This document shows, piece by piece, positions 1 to 5,736 of a stretch of 6,394 nucleotides of DNA. A model generated the notes under the pieces. That model searched no databases and had not been told where the DNA came from. It was given only the letters and a program-made list of their open reading frames with translations. Position numbers and translations under genes: made by a program. Every line of letters begins with the position of its first letter. The stretch's first letter is position 1. This DNA comes from Planctomycetota bacterium (lineage in GTDB: Bacteria; Planctomycetota; Phycisphaerae; Phycisphaerales; SM1A02). The stretch is from assembly GCA_027295435.1 (NCBI GenBank), contig JAPUKX010000218.1, positions 1 through 6,394 on the forward strand, written 5' to 3'.

Positions 1-1162
1 ATGGCGGGGATTACCTCGTGCTCGGGGCCGAGCCCCGAGGCGCCGATCGACAGCGGGATGACGGCACTGCCGATGCCGAGAAGTCGGACCAGTTCGACCG
101 CGGTTGACCGATCGCCAGGCCGAATGGGCGGCAGCACCACACCGAAGCGGTTGTCTTGCAGCTCGCGCTGGCCGGCGGTGCCGGACTCGGGCAGCACGAC
201 GAAGTACAGCGTTTGGCTGGCCACCACCATGTCGCTGCGAGCAACGTCCAGCACGGCGCGATACCAGCCTCCGTCCAGTCGCCCGAGGTCAATGCTCCTG
301 AGCCACGTTCCCCCCGGCAGCGTAAAGGTCTCTTCGTGCACGGTTGCGGCGTCGAGGTCTTCCACCCGCAGCTGCGCCGTCAATCGGTCGGTGGTCAGGT
401 CGCGTACCATGACGTTGAGCGTCGGCTTTTCGCCGGGCAAAACGACATTGCCCGTTGAATCAGTGGACAGCTCGATCCGCGGCCGCTGCCAGACGGCGAT
501 ATCGTCGAACCACGCTCGTCCCGATACGTCTTGAAGGAGCGGCTCGTCGGGGTTATGGCTGGTCCAGGTGAACTGCTGGGGCTGCAGGAGCTGCAATTCG
601 ATGACAAGGTCAGCGGCGTGCACAGTATCGCCACGGATCTCGACCGATACGCGCTGCCATCGGCCGTGGGTCTGTAGCAGCGGGCTCTGCCCCCGGCTTT
701 CGGATATCAGGTTGCCGTACGTGTCGTGCAGCCAGGCCGCCAGCCGGGCTCGCGCATGGGTGAGCCCATCGGTTCGTATCCAGGCGGAGACGACGCAATC
801 GCCTCCCGGGAACACGGGGATCACGGCAGTCGGCACTCTCGCCGACAGCGACCCGCCGTCCAGCTCGAACCCGAAGGACCAGTTGCCGAGTGGGCCGCCC
901 CGTTGGTCAATTGCATTCGGCCGAACGGCGGAAAGCCCTGGTCTGCCGCAATGTAGCGGTAGAAGTTGATGGGCATGGTGTAGGGCGCATGCTCAGCTTC
1001 TTCGAAGTCGAACTGCCGCAGGAGGCGATTCTGCGCCGACAATATGGACACACCGTCCGGAGCCGGGGTCGGCTGGCCGGCGGCGATGCTTGTCAGCGAC
1101 GCCACCCACAGCGGTGCCCACAGCGGTACAAAGCGCAGCAAATCGAGTTTGGCGCGATTCAT
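1..1162 (-). CDS. Exported multi-domain beta-sandwich protein, N-terminal part, with apparent frameshift (C-terminus outside window)
   Basis: The start is ATG at 1162-1160; a GTG two codons upstream (1168) is possible. The first ~30 residues form a signal peptide: basic MNRAK, a hydrophobic stretch, then an A-A-G type cleavage region. Residues 31-87 (including FDFEE, YTMPINFYRYIA and FGRMQL) lie in one frame and the rest in another. Restoring one base in the C run at 898-901 gives an unbroken frame to the window edge, about 387 codons. Corrected residues ~50-228 look like a jelly-roll carbohydrate-binding-type domain ending in the common signature WFDDIAVWQ. Residues ~229-325 look like an Ig-like beta sandwich. 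From ~337 (DNRFGVVLPP, then VELVRLLGIG) a new domain begins that could be a TIM-barrel glycoside hydrolase, but too little is visible to say. Function is unknown; polysaccharide binding or degradation outside the cytoplasm is my inference. Without the missing base, translation would stop near 821 and give only ~113 residues. Confidence 0.72.
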
Positions 1163-1254
1163 CCCCACCCGTTATCGGCCGATTGGCCGAAGGGCTCCAC
1201 GTTTGCCGATGTCAGTAATCGAATACGCCGATCTGTTGCTTGGAGACGGTCGAC
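1163..1254. promoter_or_regulatory. Divergent intergenic region with a perfect inverted repeat
   Basis: These 92 bp separate two divergently transcribed genes, so promoters for both should lie here. Positions 1175-1190 read TCGGCC-GATT-GGCCGA, a perfect 6-bp inverted repeat with a 4-base centre. It lies 13 bp from the minus-strand start and 65 bp from the plus-strand start, a plausible operator position. On the minus strand, GATAAC (1177-1172) could be a weak -10 element. No convincing -35 box is visible in either direction. The assignment as a regulatory region rests on gene geometry; the operator role is a guess. Confidence 0.35.
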
Positions 1255-1971
1255 ATGCTTGCGCTTCTTCGTACATCGCTCATGGCCGGCGTTTTCTGCG
1301 GCCTGGTGCTCGTGGTCTTTTGGCGACTTTCCGTCGATCAAAAGCAGCGGGCGATCGAGGAGCTGGAAGCGCTCAACGAACAGATGCAGCAGCGGCTGGC
1401 CGCGAAAGACGAGATGATCGATCGTCTCAACCGAAGCCGGCGCCTCGCCCATGTGCGGATTCTCGACCAGAGCACGGGCGCCGACGGCCAGGTGCTCGAC
1501 ACGGATCTGGTGTTCATCGAGCTCGACGATGACGGCGGCGAGCTGGCCCGCCAGCGGTTCACGCTGCCAGGCGATGTGCTGTTTGTTGACGCGTGGTCGG
1601 TGAAGTTCGATCGCCAGGACGTCGCCCAGGGCCATCCGCTTCGCGGTCGATCCCTTCTGCTTCTGCGACGGATCTATTCGGATCGTATGGCGCCGATCAA
1701 CGGATATGCCATCGACACCCCGGGAGCGGTTCCGCCCGGCTACGCGACGGGTGAGGTGGCCGAGTTCGAAAAGCGGCTGTGGGAGCACTTCTGGCAGATT
1801 GCGACTGATGCGAAGCTCGCCAAGGCGATGGGCGTGCGGGTGGCTCAAGGCGAAGCGGTCTACAAGCCGGTCCGCAAGGGTCAGGTCTTCGAGCTGATCG
1901 TGGATGCGGTGGGGGGGATGAGTCTTACCCCGCTGCCCGCTGAGGATCTTGCTCTATCGCCCGGGGAGTGA
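1255..1971 (+). CDS. Membrane-anchored coiled-coil protein of unknown function
   Basis: This encodes 238 residues. I chose ATG 1255 because GGAG at 1242-1245 lies nine bases upstream; a TTG at 1240 is in frame but would overlap that site. Residues ~7-23 are one hydrophobic segment (AGVFCGLVLVVFW) after a short basic start. They look like an uncleaved signal anchor, or possibly a signal peptide, placing the rest outside the cytoplasm. Residues ~27-62 are rich in E, Q, K and R with leucines at heptad spacing (IEELEALNEQMQQRL) and should form a coiled coil. The rest (63-238) is a mixed globular domain with DLVFIELDDDGGELARQRFTLPG and a conserved-looking RIYSDRMAPINGYAID segment; no catalytic motif is recognisable. 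I recall similar planctomycete hypotheticals but know no function. The stop is 18 bp before the next gene, so some co-transcription is possible. Confidence 0.85.
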   Translation: MLALLRTSLMAGVFCGLVLVVFWRLSVDQKQRAIEELEALNEQMQQRLAAKDEMIDRLNRSRRLAHVRILDQSTGADGQVLDTDLVFIELDDDGGELARQRFTLPGDVLFVDAWSVKFDRQDVAQGHPLRGRSLLLLRRIYSDRMAPINGYAIDTPGAVPPGYATGEVAEFEKRLWEHFWQIATDAKLAKAMGVRVAQGEAVYKPVRKGQVFELIVDAVGGMSLTPLPAEDLALSPGE

Positions 1972-1976
1972 ATCGA

Positions 1977-1982
1977 TACACT
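1977..1982 (+). promoter_or_regulatory. Possible -10 element (TACACT) ahead of the uracil-DNA glycosylase gene
   Basis: TACACT sits in the 18-bp gap after the preceding stop codon and ends seven bases before the GTG at 1990. With usual -10 geometry, transcription would begin at about 1989, giving a leaderless or nearly leaderless message. No -35 hexamer is visible at normal spacing, so confidence is low. Similar hexamers precede the genes starting at 2855 and 4801. Confidence 0.25.
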
Positions 1983-1989
1983 TGCCTCC

Positions 1990-2772
1990 GTGCAATGCGA
2001 CACGGCTTCGTCAACGATTGCCGGTGGGTCACATTCCCGTGCCTCGGTTCCATCTCGATTGAAGAGGCGATCGGACCAGGCACCGCCGTCGCTGGATGCG
2101 ATTCAACGCGCGGTGCCAAGGTGCAGGCGGTGTCCCGAGCTTCGCGCCTATTGCGCAGAGATTGCCGTTGTGAAGCGCCGTGCGTATGCGGGCTGGGACT
2201 ACTGGGCCAAGCCTGTCCCCGGATTCGGTGACGATGGCGCGCGGATCATGATCGTCGGTCTGGCCCCAGCGGCCCACGGGGCCAACCGCACCGGCCGGAT
2301 GTTCACCGGCGACCGCTCCGGCGACTTCCTCTACGCCGCTTTGCATCGTGCCGGGCTGGCCAACCAGCCGCATGCGGCTTCGCGCGACGATGGTTTGGTG
2401 CTTTGCAACGTCTACATTACTGCGGCCCTGCGCTGCGCTCCGCCGGGCAACAAGCCGACCCCCCGACAGCTCGACCGCTGTTCGTCGTACCTGGCCGACG
2501 AGCTAACGATCCTTCGGCCGGCGGTCACGGTATGTCTCGGTTCGCTGGCGTGGAATGCGGTGCTCAATGCTTTGCGGACTGCCGGAGAACAACTGCCCAG
2601 GCCCAAGCCGAAGTTTGCCCACGGGCTGGAGTGTCCCTTGGGGTTGACGGTGCTCCTGGGATGCTATCACGTGAGCCAGCAGAACACGTTCACCGGCCGG
2701 CTGACCGAGCCCATGATCGACGCGGTGCTTCGACGAGCGACGGCGATCGCGGCGAGCAGGCCGATGTGCTAA
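1990..2772 (+). CDS. udgB: Family 5 (UdgB-type) uracil-DNA glycosylase with 4Fe-4S cluster
   Basis: This is a 260-residue base-excision repair enzyme that removes uracil (in this family also hypoxanthine and other deaminated bases) from DNA. The residues visible closely follow Thermus thermophilus UdgB as I remember it. Four cluster cysteines are placed as expected: C45 and C48 (CRRCPEL), C149 and C164 (RCAPPGNKPTPRQLDRC). Motif A is GLAPAAHGANRTGRMFTGD at 90-108, lacking the catalytic Asp/Asn of other UDG families, as family 5 does. The C-terminal motif is YHVSQQNTFTGRLT, with H227 at the active site. The segment YWAKPVPGFGD (71-81) is also typical. The start is uncertain: GTG 1990 has no Shine-Dalgarno sequence, and TTG 2059 in the same frame would remove 23 poorly conserved residues and bring the length closer to the family norm of ~220. 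Confidence 0.95.
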   Translation: MQCDTASSTIAGGSHSRASVPSRLKRRSDQAPPSLDAIQRAVPRCRRCPELRAYCAEIAVVKRRAYAGWDYWAKPVPGFGDDGARIMIVGLAPAAHGANRTGRMFTGDRSGDFLYAALHRAGLANQPHAASRDDGLVLCNVYITAALRCAPPGNKPTPRQLDRCSSYLADELTILRPAVTVCLGSLAWNAVLNALRTAGEQLPRPKPKFAHGLECPLGLTVLLGCYHVSQQNTFTGRLTEPMIDAVLRRATAIAASRPMC

Positions 2773-2775
2773 ACT
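2770..2775 (+). promoter_or_regulatory. Possible -10 element (TAAACT) ahead of the SDR-HAD gene
   Basis: TAAACT overlaps the stop codon of the glycosylase gene and is followed by TG, as in the TACACTTG at 1977. Transcription from it would start near 2782 and give a leader of about 73 bases that contains the nested inverted repeats at 2782-2835. No -35 box is seen. Confidence 0.22.
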
Positions 2776-2781
2776 TGTGGC

Positions 2782-2835
2782 GGCGCACGTAGGATGCGGC
2801 GGGGCAAGCCCGCTGGCGAAACTTGCTTGTGCGCC
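2782..2835. repeat. Nested inverted repeats (possible REP-like element, attenuator or terminator)
   Basis: An outer 7-bp inverted repeat, GGCGCAC (2782-2788) with GTGCGCC (2829-2835), encloses a strong inner hairpin. The inner stem pairs 2797-2803 with 2809-2815 (CGGCGGG with CCCGCTG, one G-U pair) around a five-base loop. A competing pairing exists between GCAAG (2804-2808) and CTTGC (2822-2826). AAACTTG also occurs as a direct repeat at 2771-2777 and 2820-2826. There is no T tract, so this is not a classic intrinsic terminator. It occupies most of the gap between the glycosylase stop and the next start. Confidence 0.4.
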
Positions 2836-2854
2836 CCTAACCGCGTCCGCACCG

Positions 2855-4708
2855 ATGCGCATCTTCATCACCGGCGCCACTGGACTGATCGGCCGACGAG
2901 TCGTTCCTGATCGCCTTGAACGGGGCGACCACGTGGTGGCGGTATCGCGCGATGCCAGCCGGGCCAACCGTCTCTTTGCCTCCGACGCCGACCACGATTT
3001 CGAGGTCATCGAGGGCAACCCGGCGATCCCCGGCGAATGGCAGAAATCGATCAACGGTTGCGACGCGGTGATTCACCTGGCCGGGGCCGGCGTCGTCGAC
3101 AAACGCTGGACGGCCGCGTACAAGAAGTTGCTTGTTGACAGTCGTATCGACAGCACGTATCAGGTGGTGCAGGCCATCGAAGGAGCTGACCGCCGGCCAG
3201 ACGTGCTGATCAATGCCTCGGCCGTGGGGTATTACGGCGACAGCGGTGACAGCCCGCTCGATGAGACCGCCCAATCGGGCAACGACTTTCTGGCCAACCT
3301 GGCCATGCAATGGGAGCAGCAGGCTTTGCGGGCTCAAGAGCATGGTGTGCGCGTGGTGATGCTCCGCATCGCCGCGGTGCTCGACGAGGGAGGCGGAGCG
3401 CTGGCGAAGATGGCTCCATTGTTCCGCTTCATGCTCGGCGGCCCGTTCGGATCCGGGCGCCAGTACATGCCCTGGATTCACTGGCGCGACGTGGTGGGGC
3501 TGATCGACTTGGCGCTGAAGGATGCGCAACTCTCCGGGCCGATTAACGTCGCCGCGCCCGAGGCGGTGACGAGTCGAGAGTTTGCCCGCATATTCGGTGC
3601 AGTGCTGCGTCGGCCGGCCTGGTTGCGCATGCCCGGATTCGCCATGCGGATCGCGATCGGCGAACTGGCCAGGTATGCAATCATGAGCCAGCGCGTTCGA
3701 CCGGCTCAGGCCGAGCGCCGCGGGTATCAATTCGTGCATCCCGAGCTTCGCGGGGCGTTGGAGTCGCTTCTGCGCCCGGGACCTGGTGGTGCATCAACGA
3801 CGACGGCGAACCCGGGGAATCCCGCATCGCCTATGTCGGTCTCCACCACCGCCGGCAGTGCGGCGACGATCAGTCATTCAGCAAAGCCGGTGGTGCCGCC
3901 GATCGCGGTGCGCCTGCTCGTGATCGACGTTGATGGCACACTTCTGCGCTCCGACGGGCGTCTCAGCCAGGGCGTGATCCAGGCCTGCCGGGCCGCTGTG
4001 CGGGCGGGATGCGTGGTGGTGCTGGCCACGGCCCGAGGTCCGCGCATGACCAACTGGATCACGCGAACGCTCGGCATCACCGCGCCCACGATCAACTACA
4101 ACGGCGCGGTCATCTGGAATCCACAGCAGAACACGCCGCTGTTTCATCAGACGTTGTCACCGCAGATCGCGCAGCGCATCGTCGCGCTGGCCAGATCGAC
4201 CTCCCCGCGGATTATGGTGGCGGTGGAGCGACTTGACCGGTGGTACACCGACCGGATCGATCCTCAGTTCGAGCAACTGGCCGAGCCGGACGCCATCGGA
4301 CCATTGGATGCGTATCTGTCGGCGCCGGTGACCCGACTGACGCTGCTGGGGGCGCTGGGGGAAGTTGAGCCGGTCCTGGGCAAGATCCGCGAGTCTCTCT
4401 GGCAGAGCCGCGACATTGCGCTGTTCCATCCCGATCCACAGGTTATCCAGATCACCCATCCCATGGCGGACAAGGCGATCGCGTTACAGCGAGTCGCCAG
4501 CCGAATGACCGCCACCCAAGAAGAAGTGATGGTCATCGGTGATGCGCACAACGATCTGGGCATGATGGAATGGGCCGGCTTTGCGGTGGCCGTCGGCAAC
4601 GCAACCGAGGAGGTCAAGCAGCTGGCCGATGCCGTTGTTCCCAGCAACGACGATCTCGGCGTGGCCAGGGCAATCGACCGCTACGTGCTCGCCCGTCGAC
4701 CGCTGTAA
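2855..4708 (+). CDS. Fusion protein: TIGR01777/YfcH-like SDR epimerase plus Cof-type HAD phosphatase
   Basis: One open frame of 617 codons from ATG 2855, the start that places the Rossmann motif MRIFITGATGLIG at the N-terminus; frame continues upstream to 2777 without homology. Residues 1-308 are a complete atypical SDR of the TIGR01777 family: TGATGLIG NAD(P)-binding loop, HLAGAGVVDKRW (74-85), SAVGYYGDSGD (122-132), a WIHWRDVV segment (207-214), and an ending at MSQRVRPAQAERRGYQFVHP. Residues ~309-350 are a linker rich in Ala, Ser, Thr, Gly and Pro. Residues ~351-617 are a complete HAD-IIB hydrolase: motif I DVDGT (D358, D360), motif II T392 in LATARG, motif III K540, and motif IV GDAHND (D563, D567). 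The second half probably dephosphorylates a sugar phosphate or similar metabolite; neither substrate is known. ATG 3833 (residue 327), with GGGGAA 13 bases upstream, could give a separate HAD product. No ribosome binding site is seen at 2855. Confidence 0.92.
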   Translation: MRIFITGATGLIGRRVVPDRLERGDHVVAVSRDASRANRLFASDADHDFEVIEGNPAIPGEWQKSINGCDAVIHLAGAGVVDKRWTAAYKKLLVDSRIDSTYQVVQAIEGADRRPDVLINASAVGYYGDSGDSPLDETAQSGNDFLANLAMQWEQQALRAQEHGVRVVMLRIAAVLDEGGGALAKMAPLFRFMLGGPFGSGRQYMPWIHWRDVVGLIDLALKDAQLSGPINVAAPEAVTSREFARIFGAVLRRPAWLRMPGFAMRIAIGELARYAIMSQRVRPAQAERRGYQFVHPELRGALESLLRPGPGGASTTTANPGNPASPMSVSTTAGSAATISHSAKPVVPPIAVRLLVIDVDGTLLRSDGRLSQGVIQACRAAVRAGCVVVLATARGPRMTNWITRTLGITAPTINYNGAVIWNPQQNTPLFHQTLSPQIAQRIVALARSTSPRIMVAVERLDRWYTDRIDPQFEQLAEPDAIGPLDAYLSAPVTRLTLLGALGEVEPVLGKIRESLWQSRDIALFHPDPQVIQITHPMADKAIALQRVASRMTATQEEVMVIGDAHNDLGMMEWAGFAVAVGNATEEVKQLADAVVPSNDDLGVARAIDRYVLARRPL

Positions 4709-4733
4709 GGCCTCGACCACTGGTCGCGGCCTT
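4709..4733 (+). terminator. Hairpin immediately after the SDR-HAD stop codon, likely terminator
   Basis: Directly after the TAA at 4706-4708, GGCC (4709-4712) and CGACC (4714-4718) pair with GGTCG (4722-4726) and GGCC (4728-4731). The loop is ACT and there is a single T-C mismatch, giving a nine-pair GC-rich stem. Only two T residues follow, so it is not a textbook intrinsic terminator, but its placement and strength suggest a transcription end or 3' stabiliser. Confidence 0.5.
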
Positions 4734-4757
4734 CCACCGTCCACTCCCCGTTGATCT

Positions 4758-4777
4758 CGGCGCGGTACACTGCGCCG
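4758..4777 (+). promoter_or_regulatory. Candidate promoter -10 inside a perfect inverted repeat, upstream of ilvE
   Basis: TACACT (4766-4771) is a plausible -10 element, with a predicted start near 4778 and a leader of about 23 bases containing the AGGAG at 4791-4795. The hexamer lies in the eight-base centre of a perfect inverted repeat, CGGCGC (4758-4763) with GCGCCG (4772-4777). A regulator bound there would block the promoter. TTGATC (4751-4756) is too close (9 bp) to act as a -35 box. The promoter is a moderate inference and the operator a weaker one. Confidence 0.35.
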
Positions 4778-4800
4778 CTGGTCTAGTGCGAGGAGATTGC

Positions 4801-5673
4801 ATGCCCAAGATCTGGCTCAACGGTAAATTGGTGGATCAGGATCAGGCCAAGCTGTCCGTGTTCGACCACGGGTTGCTGTACGGCGACGGCTGCTTTGAGG
4901 GCATCCGTGCCTACGGCGGGCGAATCTTCAAGCTCGCCTCGCATCTGCGGCGCATGTACCAGTCGGCCGAGAGGATTCGCCTGACGCCGCCGTGTTCGTC
5001 CGACGAGATCGCCGAGGCGATCCGTGAGACGCTGAGCGCCAACGACCTGATCGATGCCTACATCCGTTTGGTCTTCACTCGCGGCGTCGGGACGTTGGGC
5101 CTGCATCCATTCCGCTGCCCGAGTCCATCGGTCTTTATCATCGCCGACACGATCGAGCTCTATCCGCCTGAGCTCTATGAGAACGGCCTGGAGGTCATCG
5201 TGGCCAAGCGCCGGCGGATTCCGATCGAGTGCCTCGATCCCGCGACCAAGAGCCTCAACTATCTCAATAACATCCTGGCCAAGATCGAAGCGATCGACGC
5301 GGACGTGCTGGAAGCGATCATGCTCAACACCGACGGGTATGTGAGCGAGTGCACCGGCGACAACATCTTCACCGTGACCGATGGCCAGATCGCGACACCT
5401 CCCGCCGAAGCGGGCATCCTGCACGGGATCACCCGGCAGTTTGTGGTTCAAGAGCTCGCGCCGCACCTGGGCTACAACGTGCAGCAGCGGATGATGACGA
5501 TGGATGACGTCCTTGCGGCCGATGAGGTGTTCCTGACCGGTACGGCTGCGGAGATCATCGGTGTCGGAAAGATCGACGGGCAGGCCATCGGCTCGGAGAC
5601 GGTTGGGGCGGTGACCAGAGCGCTGGTGGCAGAGTTCCGCAAGCGCGTCAGCCATAATGCCCCGGAGGACTGA
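4801..5673 (+). CDS. ilvE: Branched-chain amino acid aminotransferase (fold type IV, PLP)
   Basis: A 290-residue cytoplasmic enzyme that reversibly transfers the amino group between glutamate and the 2-oxo acids of valine, leucine and isoleucine. ATG 4801 follows AGGAG (4791-4795) at five bases. The N-terminus WLNGKLVDQDQAKLSVFDHGLLYG is split in two typical parts, the second being SVFDHGLLYGDGCFEGIRAY (19-38). The PLP lysine is K150 in TKSLNYLNNILAKIEA. Further family signatures are VSECTGDNIF (181-190), GILHGITRQ (205-213) and DEVFLTGTAAEI (241-252). R60 may contact the PLP phosphate. The RLVFTRGVGTLGL segment (89-101) resembles the short archaeal/Thermus-like IlvE subgroup rather than the E. 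coli form. D-alanine aminotransferase and aminodeoxychorismate lyase share the fold, but the lysine-loop sequence favours IlvE. It probably has its own promoter, since a hairpin separates it from the gene upstream. Confidence 0.95.
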   Translation: MPKIWLNGKLVDQDQAKLSVFDHGLLYGDGCFEGIRAYGGRIFKLASHLRRMYQSAERIRLTPPCSSDEIAEAIRETLSANDLIDAYIRLVFTRGVGTLGLHPFRCPSPSVFIIADTIELYPPELYENGLEVIVAKRRRIPIECLDPATKSLNYLNNILAKIEAIDADVLEAIMLNTDGYVSECTGDNIFTVTDGQIATPPAEAGILHGITRQFVVQELAPHLGYNVQQRMMTMDDVLAADEVFLTGTAAEIIGVGKIDGQAIGSETVGAVTRALVAEFRKRVSHNAPED

Positions 5674-5682
5674 GTTTACCGA

Positions 5683-5697
5683 CGGGTCACCGACCCG
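5683..5697 (+). terminator. Small hairpin after ilvE, weak terminator candidate
   Basis: CGGGTC (5683-5688) pairs perfectly with GACCCG (5692-5697) around an ACC loop, ten bases after the ilvE stop. No T run follows. It may be a weak terminator or a 3'-end structure. The next gene starts 40 bases later, so read-through is possible. Confidence 0.3.
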
Positions 5698-5736
5698 CGC
5701 GACGTAACGCCACAGGTCTGTGCGCCGAGCCCTTTC

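Noticed and set aside
1..534. 177-codon plus-strand open frame at the left edge
   Set aside because: It is Ser/Arg/Pro-rich low-complexity translation antisense to the coherent beta-sandwich domains of the exported protein.
890..1417. Plus-strand open frame crossing the divergent intergenic region
   Set aside because: It overlaps two better-supported genes in opposite directions and has no motif or ribosome binding site.
1159..1848. 229-codon minus-strand open frame overlapping the coiled-coil gene and reaching into the divergent region
   Set aside because: It would overlap the start of the exported protein gene and runs antisense to a gene with a good ribosome binding site, a signal anchor and a coiled coil.
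2837..3739. 300-codon open frame on the minus strand
   Set aside because: It lies antisense to the SDR domain, which has unmistakable family motifs. Its translation is rich in His, Arg and Gly without domain character, a typical GC-rich shadow.
4751..4771. TTGATC and TACACT as a paired -35/-10 promoter
   Set aside because: The spacing is only nine bases against the usual 16-18, so the pair cannot work as a standard sigma-70-type promoter. Only the -10 is kept, at low confidence.
4783..5655. 290-codon open frame on the minus strand
   Set aside because: It is antisense to ilvE almost end to end, and its translation has no recognisable motif. The sense strand has the ribosome binding site and all PLP-enzyme signatures.
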